Assembly (NCBI GenBank): GCA_947625355.1
Contig: CANQOA010000002.1
Span: forward strand, 1-64,000
DNA length: 64,000 bases
Source: an uncultured Oscillospiraceae bacterium
Lineage (GTDB): Bacteria > Bacillota > Clostridia > Oscillospirales > Oscillospiraceae
Direction of reading: 5' to 3'
The notes beneath the pieces are model-generated. The model ran no database searches. It was not told the origin of the DNA and worked only from the letters and a program-made list of their open reading frames with translations. Both the position numbers and the translations under genes were made by a program. Numbering within the stretch: position 1 is the first letter of the stretch; each line of letters starts with the position of its first letter. Shown piece by piece: positions 34,648-44,209 of this stretch.

Positions 34648-35754
34648 ATGCCCAAAAATAAAAAACAGTTTTCTATTTCCAGACAAAAGCGGGCCCTTAT
34701 GGTCCTGGAATGGTCGGTGGGCTTCCGTCCGGCGGGAAGCGTGTGGGTCCTGCTGCTGGCGCTGCGGGGGTTCTCCCTGGTCCAGATCGGCTTCGCGGAG
34801 GCGGTGTTCCATGTGGTGAGCCTGTGCTGCGAGCTGCCCTCGGGGGTCCTGGCGGACGTGCTGGGGCGAAAGCGGACCCTGATCGCCAGCCATGTGATGT
34901 TCGTGCTCTCCACGCTGCTGATGGCGGCCTCCCAAGGGATGGGCGGGGTATGCCTGTCCCTGGCCGCCTCCGCTCTTGGGTACAACCTGGAGTCCGGCAC
35001 GCGGGAGGCCATCACCTATGAGTCCATGCTGCGGGCGGGGCAGGAGTCGGGATATCTGAGATTTTCCTCCCTGCAAAACGGGGTATACCGCTTCAGTGGC
35101 GGCGGCGCGATGCTGCTGGCGGGGGCCACGGTGCTGCTGGGCTGGCGGTGGGCGTACCTGCTGGACACGGGCATCGCCCTCATCGGTCTGGCGGCCGCGC
35201 TGACCGTCACGGAACCTGCGCGCAGCGCCCCCGCGGCAACGCTGCGGACGCTGCCCGCCGCCCTGGCGGAGACCGTCCGGGGCGCCTGGTCGCTCCTCAG
35301 ATCGGACGGCGCCGCCGTCCGGATCATGGTGTTCAACGCCCTGGTGGGGGCATGCGCGACCCTGACGGAGTTTTACCTGCAGGAGAAGGTGGAGGCGGCG
35401 GTGACGGTCCCGGCGCTGCTGGGGCCGGCGCTGTTCGTATTGGGTCTGGGCGGCGCTCTGGCGGGGCTGCTGACAGGCCGGCTGGACCGCCTGTCCTATC
35501 CAAGGACAGCGGCCCTCGCGGGAGGGGGCGTCCTGCTCTGCGTCCTGGCGGCGCGGGGGACATGCCTGCCGGTGCTGATGGCCTCCGGCCTGCTGGCGGG
35601 GCTGCTGGACGACAGTCTCCAGCTGATCAGCGACAAGAGGCTCAACGACCGGTTCCCGTCCGCCCAGCGGGCCACGCTGATCTCCGTCTCGTCCATGATC
35701 TTCTCGGTTTTCATGATACCGCTGTCGCCGCTTTTTGGCGTGTGGTTTACATAA
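34648..35754 (+). CDS. MFS transporter, putative drug efflux
   Basis: A 368-residue major facilitator with about eleven to twelve helices. The motif ELPSGVLADVLGRKRTL between helices 2 and 3 is the MFS motif A, and FRPAGSVWVLLLALRGFSLVQIG/FHVVSLCCE resembles small multidrug or macrolide/tetracycline-type efflux pumps. The leader-peptide attenuator upstream suggests induction by a ribosome-targeting compound. The substrate is not known. Confidence 0.8.
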   Translation: MPKNKKQFSISRQKRALMVLEWSVGFRPAGSVWVLLLALRGFSLVQIGFAEAVFHVVSLCCELPSGVLADVLGRKRTLIASHVMFVLSTLLMAASQGMGGVCLSLAASALGYNLESGTREAITYESMLRAGQESGYLRFSSLQNGVYRFSGGGAMLLAGATVLLGWRWAYLLDTGIALIGLAAALTVTEPARSAPAATLRTLPAALAETVRGAWSLLRSDGAAVRIMVFNALVGACATLTEFYLQEKVEAAVTVPALLGPALFVLGLGGALAGLLTGRLDRLSYPRTAALAGGGVLLCVLAARGTCLPVLMASGLLAGLLDDSLQLISDKRLNDRFPSAQRATLISVSSMIFSVFMIPLSPLFGVWFT

Positions 35755-35803
35755 GTTGTTCCCTTTTGTCCCGGCGGGCGCGCCTTTTTGTCAACAAAAC
35801 GCA

Positions 35804-35832
35804 TTTACAAACCATCCCAATGCGCGTATAAT
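35804..35832 (+). promoter_or_regulatory. Sigma-A promoter of the nadE operon
   Basis: TTTACA and a perfect TATAAT with a 17-bp spacer, 37 bases before the nadE start. Confidence 0.7.
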
Positions 35833-35869
35833 TCCCTCAAAGCTCCATGGGAAAGGAGAGATCGTCATC

Positions 35870-36598
35870 ATGCGAGACTACAAGGAAGAATTTGAAAAGC
35901 GGGTCGCGTTCATCCGCGAGACGCTGGAAAAGAGCGGCCAGAAGGGCATCGTGTACGGAAACTCCGGCGGCAAGGACTGCACCCTGGTGGGCATCCTGTG
36001 CAAGGCCGCCTGCGAGAACACCGTGGGCGTGCTCATGCCCTGCGCCTCCAAGCGCAACTTCAGCATCGACCTGGCCGACGGCAAGGCCGTCGCCGAAAAA
36101 TACGGCATCGAGACCCGGCTGGTGGACCTGACCCCCGTGCGGGAGGCGGAGCTGGCCGCCCTGGAGGGCGTCACGGCCATGACCCCGGCCGCCATCGCCA
36201 ACATCGCCCCCCGGCTGCGCATGACCACGCTCTACGCCATCGCCGGGGCCGAGGGCCGGCTGGTGGCCGGCACCGGCAACCGCAGCGAGGCGTACATGGG
36301 CTACTTCACCAAGTGGGGCGACGGGGCCTATGACCTGGACCCCATCGCGGACCTGACCGTGACGGAGATCTATGAATTCCTGGCATACCTGGACGCGCCC
36401 ATGTCCATCCGCACCAAGGCCCCGTCGGCGGGGCTCTTCGAGGGCCAGACCGACGAGCAGGAGATGGGCGTGACCTACGCCGCCATCGACAAGTTCCTGC
36501 TCCGGGGCGAGGCGGACGAGCATGACCGGGCCGTCATCGACCGGTTCCACCGGATCAGCGAGCACAAGCGCCAGCCCCAGGTGACCTACCCCGGATGA
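35870..36598 (+). CDS. nadE: NH3-dependent NAD(+) synthetase
   Basis: A 242-residue ATP-pyrophosphatase that amidates nicotinate adenine dinucleotide. The ATP loop is NSGGKDCTL, in which the usual serine after aspartate is cysteine. NIAPRLRMTTLYAIA, GTGNRSEAYMGYFTKWGDGA and PSAGLFEGQTDEQEMG are strongly conserved family stretches. No glutaminase domain is present, so it uses ammonia. The start MRDYKEE has GAAAGGAG before it. Its stop overlaps the next start (ATGA). Confidence 0.92.
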   Translation: MRDYKEEFEKRVAFIRETLEKSGQKGIVYGNSGGKDCTLVGILCKAACENTVGVLMPCASKRNFSIDLADGKAVAEKYGIETRLVDLTPVREAELAALEGVTAMTPAAIANIAPRLRMTTLYAIAGAEGRLVAGTGNRSEAYMGYFTKWGDGAYDLDPIADLTVTEIYEFLAYLDAPMSIRTKAPSAGLFEGQTDEQEMGVTYAAIDKFLLRGEADEHDRAVIDRFHRISEHKRQPQVTYPG

Positions 36599-37359
36599 GC
36601 GTGCGGGAGATGGACGCCCGGCGGCTGACCGACGCCGTGGCGAAGCTGTATGTGCAGGCGTGCCTCGTGCTGCCCGAACCGGTGAAGGCGAAGCTCTACG
36701 CCTTCGGCAATCCCTACATCATCGAGAATTTTGAGAGGAACGGGATCATCCCCCTGTGCCAGGACACGGGCATGGCCGCCGTCTATCTGGAGGTGGGCCA
36801 GGACGTGCATCTGACCGGCGACATCCCCGCCGCGGTGGACGAGGGTGTGCGTCGGGCGGTGAAGGAGGGCTATCTGCGCTCCTCCATCGTGGCGGACCCC
36901 CTGCGCCGGCAGAACACCGGGGACAACACCCCCGCCCTGCTCTACACCGACCTGGTTCCCGGCGACAGGGTGAAGGTCACCGTAGTCCCCCGGGGCTTCG
37001 GCTGCGAGAACAAGGCCCGCGTCGCCATGCTGGCCCCCGCGGACGGCGTCGAGGGCGTGAAGGCTTTCGTGCTGGAGACGGCGAAGCTGGCGGTGCCCGA
37101 CGCCTGCCCCCCGGTGAGCATCGGCGTGGGTCTGGGCGGCAGCTTCGACCGGGCGGCATATCTGGCGAAAAAAGCCACGCTGCGGGACGGGCCCAATCCG
37201 GACCCCTATTACGCGCAGCTGGAATCCGCGCTCTATGAGCAGACGAAAAAGTTCTCCTTCGGCGTGCATATCCTCGCCGCCCCCACCCACATCGCGGGCC
37301 TCCCCTGCGCCGTATCCATCGGCTGCCACAGCCTGCGGTACGCTTCGGAGGAATTATAA
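36595..37359 (+). CDS. fumA: Class I fumarate hydratase, alpha subunit
   Basis: A 254-residue subunit of a two-subunit [4Fe-4S] hydro-lyase converting fumarate and malate. Cluster cysteines are visible in PLCQDTGMA, GFGCENKAR and SIGCHSLR. The same fold serves L-tartrate dehydratase (TtdA), but the malic enzyme gene downstream favours fumarase. It overlaps nadE by four bases and the beta subunit gene by one. Confidence 0.88.
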   Translation: MSVREMDARRLTDAVAKLYVQACLVLPEPVKAKLYAFGNPYIIENFERNGIIPLCQDTGMAAVYLEVGQDVHLTGDIPAAVDEGVRRAVKEGYLRSSIVADPLRRQNTGDNTPALLYTDLVPGDRVKVTVVPRGFGCENKARVAMLAPADGVEGVKAFVLETAKLAVPDACPPVSIGVGLGGSFDRAAYLAKKATLRDGPNPDPYYAQLESALYEQTKKFSFGVHILAAPTHIAGLPCAVSIGCHSLRYASEEL

Positions 37360-37889
37360 TGGAAAAACACATCACCACCCCCCTCACCGACGAGGCCATC
37401 AAGGGCCTGCGCGCCGGGGACGAGGTCCGCATCACCGGCGTCATCTACACCGCCCGGGACGCGGCCCATAAAAAGCTCTGCGAGCTGCTGGCGGCGGGCC
37501 AGGCCCTGCCCTTCGATCCCGCCGGCCAGATCATCTACTACACCGGCCCCACGCCGGCGCCGCCGGGACGGCCCATCGGCTCCTGCGGCCCCACCACCTC
37601 CTATCGGATGGACAAGTATACCCCCGCTCTGCTCGCGGCGGGCATCAAGGGCCTGATCGGCAAGGGCCGCCGGGGCCAGGCGGTGCTGGACGCCATCCGG
37701 GAGCGCACCTGCGTCTACTTTTCCGCCGAGGGCGGCTGCGGGGCGCTGCTGGCCAACTATGTGAAAAGCTGCCGGGTGGTGGCCTTTCCGGAGCTGGGCA
37801 CCGAGGCGGTGCACCGGCTGGAGGTGGAAAACTTCCCCGTCAGCGTGTTCTGCGACTGTCTGGGCGAGATCTATTCGCCCTATCTTTAA
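37359..37889 (+). CDS. fumB: Class I fumarate hydratase, beta subunit
   Basis: A 176-residue C-terminal-type subunit (PF05683) with GDEVRITGVIYTARDAAHKKL, YYTGPTPAPPGRPIGSCGPTTS and GKGRRGQA. It completes the fumarase with the alpha subunit encoded immediately before it (TAATG overlap). Eighteen bases separate it from the malic enzyme gene. Confidence 0.88.
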   Translation: MEKHITTPLTDEAIKGLRAGDEVRITGVIYTARDAAHKKLCELLAAGQALPFDPAGQIIYYTGPTPAPPGRPIGSCGPTTSYRMDKYTPALLAAGIKGLIGKGRRGQAVLDAIRERTCVYFSAEGGCGALLANYVKSCRVVAFPELGTEAVHRLEVENFPVSVFCDCLGEIYSPYL

Positions 37890-37906
37890 GAGAAGGAGCA
37901 AATCCC

Positions 37907-39079
37907 ATGGACTATCTGAAAGCATCCCTCGAGGCCCACGCCCGGTGGCGGGGCAAGCTCTCCGTGGAGCCCAAGGCGCCCGTGGACACCGCCGAGGCCC
38001 TCTCCCTGGCCTATACCCCCGGCGTGGCGGCCCCCTGCCTGGAGATCCAGAAGGACCCGGCCAAGAGCTATGAGCTCACCGGCCGGTGGAACACCGTGGC
38101 GGTGGTCACCGACGGCTCCGCCGTGCTGGGTCTGGGCGACATCGGCCCGGAGGCCGGCATGCCGGTGATGGAGGGCAAGTGCGTCCTCTTCAAGGCCTTC
38201 GGCGGCGTGGACGCCATCCCCCTGTGCGTGCGCAGCAAGGACCCGGACGATGTGGTGCGCACGGTGGCGCTGCTGGCTGGCTCCTTCGGCGGCGTGAATC
38301 TGGAGGACATCGCCGCGCCCCGGTGCTTTGAGATCGAGGAGCGGCTGAAGGCGCTGTGCGACATCCCCATCTTCCATGACGACCAGCACGGCACCGCCGT
38401 CATCGCCCTGGCGGGGCTGCTCAACGCCCTGAAGGTGGTCCATAAGCGTCTGGAGGACGTCCGGGTGGTCATCAACGGCGCCGGCGCCGCCGGTACCGCC
38501 ATCGCCCGGCTGCTGGTCTCCGCCGGGGCCGGCGACGTGATCGTCTGCGACCGGTCCGGCCCCATCGCCGCCGCCCGGCCCGGTCTGAACGCCGCCAAGG
38601 CGTCCCTGGCCGCGGTCACCAACAAGACCGGCCTCACCGGCACCCTGGCCGACGCCCTCAAGGGCGCGGACGCGGTGATCGGCGTGTCCGCCCCCGGTGC
38701 CATCACCGGCGAGATGGTCAAAAGCATGGCGAAAGACGCCATCGTGTTCGCCTGCGCCAACCCCACCCCGGAGATCTTCCCCGACGAGGCAAAAGCCAAC
38801 GGCGCCGCCGTGGCCGCCACGGGCCGCAGCGACCTGCCCAACCAGCTGAACAACGTGCTGGCCTTCCCCGGCATCTTCCGGGGCGCCCTGGACGTGCGGG
38901 CCAGCGACATCGACCGGGAGATGAAGGTGGCCGCCGCCCACGCCCTGGCGGGGCTGGTGAGCGAAGAGGAGCTCTCCGCCGAATACATCATCCCCAAGCC
39001 CTTCAATCCCCGAGTCGCCCCCGCCGTGGCCGCCGCCGTGGCCCAGGCGGCCCGCGACTCCGGCGTGGCGAGGATATAA
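37907..39079 (+). CDS. NAD(P)-dependent malic enzyme
   Basis: A 390-residue malic enzyme of the short bacterial type, lacking a phosphotransacetylase tail. Landmarks are AYTPGVAAPC, VTDGSAVLGLGDIGP, the metal-site aspartates in PIFHDDQHGTA and the Rossmann VVINGAGAAGTAIA. It decarboxylates malate to pyruvate; with the fumarase upstream it forms a fumarate-to-pyruvate route and with nadE shares an operon supplying NAD. Confidence 0.93.
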   Translation: MDYLKASLEAHARWRGKLSVEPKAPVDTAEALSLAYTPGVAAPCLEIQKDPAKSYELTGRWNTVAVVTDGSAVLGLGDIGPEAGMPVMEGKCVLFKAFGGVDAIPLCVRSKDPDDVVRTVALLAGSFGGVNLEDIAAPRCFEIEERLKALCDIPIFHDDQHGTAVIALAGLLNALKVVHKRLEDVRVVINGAGAAGTAIARLLVSAGAGDVIVCDRSGPIAAARPGLNAAKASLAAVTNKTGLTGTLADALKGADAVIGVSAPGAITGEMVKSMAKDAIVFACANPTPEIFPDEAKANGAAVAATGRSDLPNQLNNVLAFPGIFRGALDVRASDIDREMKVAAAHALAGLVSEEELSAEYIIPKPFNPRVAPAVAAAVAQAARDSGVARI

Positions 39080-39100
39080 AAAGTACATCCCGACAGACCA

Positions 39101-39131
39101 AGCGCCCCCGTCCCATGAGGACGGGGGCGCT
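39101..39131. terminator. Terminator after the malic enzyme gene
   Basis: Perfect 13-bp stem AGCGCCCCCGTCC with a five-base loop followed by TTGCG. It lies between convergent genes and may serve polC too, although no minus-strand T-run follows. Confidence 0.6.
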
Positions 39132-39160
39132 TTGCGCCGCATTTCCGTTTGAATAAACAG

Positions 39161-42100
39161 CTAGAAATCGAAGAGCGTCATCTGGCTCTGCTCGGGCATC
39201 TCGCCAAAGGCGCCCATCTTTTTCAGCACCTCGATATGGGCGGAGCTGACCTTGGGGCACGCGGCCGCCAGCTCCTCCACCGACACGAACCGGCGTCCGC
39301 CCTCCCGGGCATGGGCCAGGTCCAGCGCCGCCGTCTCCCCCAGGCCCGACACGGCCACGAAGGGCACCCGCAGCAGCTTGTCCCCCACCGGCTCGAACCG
39401 AAACGCGTCGGACTGGTAGAGGTCGATGGGGGCGAAATCGAACCCGCGCATATAGAACTCGTACACCATCTCCAGGGTGGTCACCAGGTCCTGCTCCTTG
39501 GCGGTGGCGTTGGGATTGCCGTTGATCTCCCGGATCTTGGCCCGGACCTTGGCGGCCCCGCCCATCATCATCTCCGCGTCGAAGCCGTCCTTCTGGCTGC
39601 GGCGGTAGAACAGCGCCGAATAGAACGCCAGCGGCTCATGGACCTTGTACCAGGCGATGCGGAAGGCCATCAGCACATAGGCCACCGCGTGGGCCTTGGG
39701 GAACAGGTATTCGATCTTGTGGCAGGAGTCGATGTACCACTGGGGCACGCCGTGGGCCTTCATCTCCGCCTCCTGCTCGTCAGTGAGCTGCTTGTTCTTC
39801 TTGCGGACGTTCTCCATGGTCTTGAAGGCGGTATTGGCGTCGATGCCCACGCTCATCAGGTAGATCATGATGTCGTCCCGGCAGCCGATGGTCTGGGAGA
39901 CGGTGGCGGTCTTGGACTTGATCAGGTCCTGGGCATTGCCCAGCCACACGCCGGTGCCGTGGGAGTAGCCGGACAGGCGCACCAGCATGTCGAACTTGTC
40001 CGGCTGGGTGTCCACCAGCATCTGCCGGGTGAAGCCGGTGCCGAACTCGGGGATGCCGATGGAGCCGGTCTGGCCGATGATGGGGTCGTCGTCGGGCAGA
40101 CCCAGCGCCTTGGGCGATGAGAACAGACTCATGGTCTCCGCATCGTCCAGGCGGATGGCCTTGGCGTCGGTATCCGTCAGCCGCTCCAGCATGTTGATCA
40201 TGGTGGGGTTATCGTGGCCCAGCTCGTCCAGCTTGAGCAGATAGTCCTCCATGAAGTGATACTCCAGATGAGTGGTGATGACCCCTGCGTCCGCGTCGTC
40301 CGCCGGGTGCTGGACCGGGCAGAAGTCGGTCACGTCCATATCCTGTGGGATGATGACCAGGCCCCCAGGATGCTGGCCGGTGGTGCGCTTGACGCCCACC
40401 AGCCCCTGGGCCAGGCGGTTCATCTCCGCCTGGTTGAAGGTGCAGCCCTTCTCCTCGGCGTATTTCTTCACATAGCCATAGGCGGTCTTTTCGGCGATGG
40501 TGCCCACAGTGCCGGCCTTGAACACATGGTCCTCGCCGAACAGGGTCTTGGTATAGGCGTGGGCGTTGGCCTGGTACTCGCCGGAGAAGTTCAGGTCGAT
40601 ATCGGGCACCTTGTCGCCCTTGATGCCTAAAAACGTGGCGAAGGGGATGTCGAAGCCCTCTTTTTTCATCTCGACGCCGCAATGGGGGCACAGCTTGTCC
40701 GGCATGTCCGCGCCGCAGCCGTAGCCCTTGCCGGACTCAAAGTCCGTATGGTAGCACCGGGGGCACAGATAGTGGGCCGGGAGGCTGTTGACCTCCGTGA
40801 TGCCCGCCAGATACGCCACCAGGCTGGAGCCCACGCTGCCCCGGCTGCCCACCAGATAACCGTGGGCGTTGGAGTCCGCCACCAGCTTCTGGGCGGACAT
40901 GTAGATCACGTCAAAGTGCCGGCCCAGGATGGTGTCCATCTCCATCTCCACCCGGTCGGTGATGATCTTCTCCGGGTGCTCGCCGTAGAGCTGGCGCAGC
41001 TTGCCGTATACCAGCTCCTTCAGCTGGTCGGCGGAATTCTCGATGACCGGCGGGTACAGCCGCAGCGGCGGCAGCAGGTCCACCTGTCCCTCGATCCGGT
41101 CCGCGATGGCGTTGGTGTTGGTCACCACCACCTCGAAGGCCTTTTCCTCGCCCAGGTATGCGAATTCCTCCAGCATCTCCTCGGTGGTCCGGAAATAGAG
41201 GGGCATTTCCCGGTCCCCGTCCTGGATGCCCTTGGCCGTGAGCAGGATATGGCGGAACACCTCGTCCTCCGGCTCGAGAAAGTGCACGTCCCCCGTGGCG
41301 CACACGGGCTTGCCCGCCTCGTCGGCAAAGGCCACGATCCGCCGGTTCAGCTCCCGGAGCTGTTCCTCGTCCCTGACCTGGCCCTTGTCCAGCATAAAGG
41401 CGTTGTTGGCGATGGGCATGACCTCAAAATAGTCATACAGCTCCCCGATGCGGCGCAGGGCCGCCCGGCTGGCGCCCCGGTATACCGCCTGGAAAAACTC
41501 CCCCGCCTCGCAGGCGCTGCCGATCAGCAGCCCCTCCCGGTGCTCCAGCAGCAGGCTCTTGGGGATGATCGGCACCTTGTCGAAGTGCTCCAGATGGCTC
41601 TTGGAGATGAGGGTATAGAGGTTCTTCAGCCCCTTCCGGTCTCGCACCAGCAGGGAGATGTGCCGGGTCCGGGCCCGGCGGCCGGACCGCTTGTCCAGCG
41701 CCCGGCACACGTCGTTCACCTGGCCCAGCCGCTCCGCCCCCGCCTCCCGGAGCATGGGGACGAACTTGGCCAGGATGCGCCCGCAGACCAGCGCGTCGTC
41801 CGCCGCCCGGTGGTGGTTGAAACCGGGCAGGCCCAGCCGGTCGGAGACGATGTCCAGTTTGAACTTCTTCAGATCCGGCAGCAGCGCCCGCGCCAGGGCC
41901 AGCGTGTCGATGCCCAGCGGGTCGAAGGCCCGGCCCAGCCGCTCCGCCGCCGCGGCGATGAAGCCCAGGTCGAAGTCCGCGTTGTGGGCGCAGATGGGCG
42001 CGCCCCCCGCGAAGTCCAGAAAAGCGCTCACCGCCTCGGCCTCCGCCGGCGCGTCGAACACGTCCCGGTCAGATATGCCGGTCAGGCGCTGGATGCTCTC

Positions 42101-43144
42101 GGGAATGGACATTCCGGGGTTTACATAAGTTAGGAACTGTTCTCCCGGCGTACCGTTATGGAACCGGACCGCGCCGATCTCGATGACCCGGTCGCTGCCG
42201 CTGTTCAGGCCGGTCGTCTCGATATCCAGGGCCACAAAATCCCCGTCCACCGGCCCGTCTCCGGGACCGTGGACGGCGGCCGGGTCATCGATATCATTTA
42301 CATAATATCCTTCCATGCCATAGATGACCTTGATGCCCTTGGCCGCCTTGGAGGCGGCGGGGAATGCCTGGGCCACCCCGTGGTCGGTGATGGCCACGGC
42401 CGGCATGCCCCAATAGGCCGCCCGCTTCACGGCGGCGGCCGGATCGGTCAGGCCGTCCATGGAGGACATCTGGGTATGCAGGTGCAGCTCCACCCGCTTT
42501 TGGGGGGCGTTGTCCCGGCGGACCTCCGGGGCGGCCACGGCCATGATGTGCCGGGGCTCCAGCTCCACCTCTTTGCTGTAGCTGTTGAACTTCATGGCGC
42601 CGGACACGGTCAGGTACATCCCCGGCTGGACCCGGTCCACGATGGACTGGTCCTCCTCCTTGGGGATGAACTTGCTCACCCGCACGCTGCCGGTGCCGTC
42701 GGTCATGTCGAACTGCAGCACCGACGCGCCCAGCCGCTGGACGGCCCGGCTCTCGGCGGCGAACACCCGGCCGGAGACCACCACCGTTTTCTGCTCCGGG
42801 GAGGCGTCACGCATGGGCATAGGCTTGCCCTTGATGGCCTTGCCCATGAGCGCCTTGCCCTCCGCCGGGGCGCCGGGCTTCTTCCCGGCGGCGGCGCGGG
42901 CCTCCTCCTGGGGCCAGGACGCCTCCACATGGACCGCGCGCAGCCCGAACTCCGCCGCGATGGCCCACTCCAGGGCCGACAGCTCCGCCGGGGCGGGCAT
43001 AGCGCCGAACCGGGCCCGGATGGTCATCTCCATCCGCTCCCGGCTCACAGTGGCGTCCTGCACGAACGCCTCATGCAGGTTGCCGTAGCTCTTATCCACC
43101 CCTTCGCAGCAGGGGAACATGTCCAAAAACCCGATCTTCTCCAC
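39161..43144 (-). CDS. polC: DNA polymerase III alpha subunit, PolC type
   Basis: The replicative polymerase of low-GC-type Gram-positives, 1327 residues here against about 1440 in Bacillus, with the shortfall at the N-terminus. In order: OB fold (VVVSGRVFAAESR), PHP domain (ELHLHTQMSSMDG, ITDHGVAQ), DEDDh proofreading exonuclease (ALDIETTGLN, HNADFDLGF, HHRAADDALVCG), polymerase palm (PDIDLNFSGEYQ, LVGSRGSVGSSL) with a four-cysteine zinc-binding insert (CPRCYHTD, CPHCG). Last gene of a long leftward operon. Confidence 0.97.
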   Translation of the reverse strand: MEKIGFLDMFPCCEGVDKSYGNLHEAFVQDATVSRERMEMTIRARFGAMPAPAELSALEWAIAAEFGLRAVHVEASWPQEEARAAAGKKPGAPAEGKALMGKAIKGKPMPMRDASPEQKTVVVSGRVFAAESRAVQRLGASVLQFDMTDGTGSVRVSKFIPKEEDQSIVDRVQPGMYLTVSGAMKFNSYSKEVELEPRHIMAVAAPEVRRDNAPQKRVELHLHTQMSSMDGLTDPAAAVKRAAYWGMPAVAITDHGVAQAFPAASKAAKGIKVIYGMEGYYVNDIDDPAAVHGPGDGPVDGDFVALDIETTGLNSGSDRVIEIGAVRFHNGTPGEQFLTYVNPGMSIPESIQRLTGISDRDVFDAPAEAEAVSAFLDFAGGAPICAHNADFDLGFIAAAAERLGRAFDPLGIDTLALARALLPDLKKFKLDIVSDRLGLPGFNHHRAADDALVCGRILAKFVPMLREAGAERLGQVNDVCRALDKRSGRRARTRHISLLVRDRKGLKNLYTLISKSHLEHFDKVPIIPKSLLLEHREGLLIGSACEAGEFFQAVYRGASRAALRRIGELYDYFEVMPIANNAFMLDKGQVRDEEQLRELNRRIVAFADEAGKPVCATGDVHFLEPEDEVFRHILLTAKGIQDGDREMPLYFRTTEEMLEEFAYLGEEKAFEVVVTNTNAIADRIEGQVDLLPPLRLYPPVIENSADQLKELVYGKLRQLYGEHPEKIITDRVEMEMDTILGRHFDVIYMSAQKLVADSNAHGYLVGSRGSVGSSLVAYLAGITEVNSLPAHYLCPRCYHTDFESGKGYGCGADMPDKLCPHCGVEMKKEGFDIPFATFLGIKGDKVPDIDLNFSGEYQANAHAYTKTLFGEDHVFKAGTVGTIAEKTAYGYVKKYAEEKGCTFNQAEMNRLAQGLVGVKRTTGQHPGGLVIIPQDMDVTDFCPVQHPADDADAGVITTHLEYHFMEDYLLKLDELGHDNPTMINMLERLTDTDAKAIRLDDAETMSLFSSPKALGLPDDDPIIGQTGSIGIPEFGTGFTRQMLVDTQPDKFDMLVRLSGYSHGTGVWLGNAQDLIKSKTATVSQTIGCRDDIMIYLMSVGIDANTAFKTMENVRKKNKQLTDEQEAEMKAHGVPQWYIDSCHKIEYLFPKAHAVAYVLMAFRIAWYKVHEPLAFYSALFYRRSQKDGFDAEMMMGGAAKVRAKIREINGNPNATAKEQDLVTTLEMVYEFYMRGFDFAPIDLYQSDAFRFEPVGDKLLRVPFVAVSGLGETAALDLAHAREGGRRFVSVEELAAACPKVSSAHIEVLKKMGAFGEMPEQSQMTLFDF

Positions 43145-43156
43145 GATATGCTCCGC

Positions 43157-44209
43157 TTATGTACTCTGGATCAGGGCCATCAGCTCTCCCAGCAGCCGGT
43201 CCTCCGGCACCTTCGTTTTGACCACCTGTCCCTTGACGAACAGGCTCCCGAAGCCGGGGCCGCCGGCGATGCCGTAATCCGCCTCCCGGGCCTCGCCGGG
43301 GCCGTTGACCTCGCAGCCCATCACCGCCACCGTGATGTCCCGGTCCAGGCCGGAGACCGCCTGCTCCACCCGCTTGGCAAGGCCGATGAGGTCGATCCGG
43401 GTCCGCCCGCAGGTGGGGCAGGACACGAACCGCACGCCGCCCTTCCGCAGCCCGCAGGCCCGCAGGATGGCAAGGCCCGCCTTTACCTCTTCCGCCGGGT
43501 CCGCCGTCAGGCTCACCCGGATGGTGTCGCCGATGCCCTCCATGAGAAGGGTCCCGATGCCCACGGCGGAGTTGACAAGGCCGCCGTAGCTGGTGCCGGC
43601 CTCGGTGACGCCCACGTGCAGCGGGCAGTCGAACCGCTCCGCCGCCAGACGGTAGGCCGCCACGGTGAGGGGCACGTCCGACGCCTTCACGGACAGGGCG
43701 ATGTCCTCAAAGCCCACCGCCCGCAGCGCCTCGATCTCATCTCCGGCGCTCTCCACCAGCGCCTCGGCCGTGGGACCGCCGTATTTCTCCAGGAGCCGTT
43801 TTTCCAGCGAACCGGTGTTGACGCCGATGCGGATGGGGATGCCCCGCTCCCGGCAGGCGTCAGCCACCGCCCGCACCCGGTCCCTGGAGCCGATGTTGCC
43901 GGGGTTGATGCGCACCGCGCTCACCCCCGCCTCCGCCGCCGCGATGGCCAGCCGGTGGTCGAAGTGGATGTCCGCCACCACCGGCATGGGCGCCTGGGCC
44001 ATGATGGCCGGCAGGGCCGCCGCCGCGTCCTCATTTGGCACCGCCACCCGGATGATGTCGCACCCCGCGGCGCGAAGCGCACGCATCTGGGCCAGGGTAG
44101 CCTGGGCGTCCTGGGTCTTTGTATTGCACATGGACTGGACCGTCACGGCCGCGCCGCCGCCCACGGCCACGCCGCCCACGTCGATCCGTCTCGTCGCGTC
44201 TCTGTTCAT
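43157..44209 (-). CDS. ispG: 4-hydroxy-3-methylbut-2-enyl-diphosphate synthase
   Basis: A 350-residue [4Fe-4S] enzyme of the MEP isoprenoid pathway. Cluster cysteines are in SCPTCGRTR and VMGCEVNGPGEA. N-terminal VQSMCNTKTQD and VADIHFDHRLA are typical. It overlaps rseP by four bases and sits 12 bases before polC, with dxr and uppS in the same operon. Confidence 0.96.
   Translation of the reverse strand: MNRDATRRIDVGGVAVGGGAAVTVQSMCNTKTQDAQATLAQMRALRAAGCDIIRVAVPNEDAAAALPAIMAQAPMPVVADIHFDHRLAIAAAEAGVSAVRINPGNIGSRDRVRAVADACRERGIPIRIGVNTGSLEKRLLEKYGGPTAEALVESAGDEIEALRAVGFEDIALSVKASDVPLTVAAYRLAAERFDCPLHVGVTEAGTSYGGLVNSAVGIGTLLMEGIGDTIRVSLTADPAEEVKAGLAILRACGLRKGGVRFVSCPTCGRTRIDLIGLAKRVEQAVSGLDRDITVAVMGCEVNGPGEAREADYGIAGGPGFGSLFVKGQVVKTKVPEDRLLGELMALIQST

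Noticed and set aside
42112-42140. dif-like sequence (AGTTCCTAACTTATGTAAAC) in polC
   Set aside because: Shares halves with Firmicutes dif but is several bases too short and lies in conserved coding sequence; kept only as part of the motif count.
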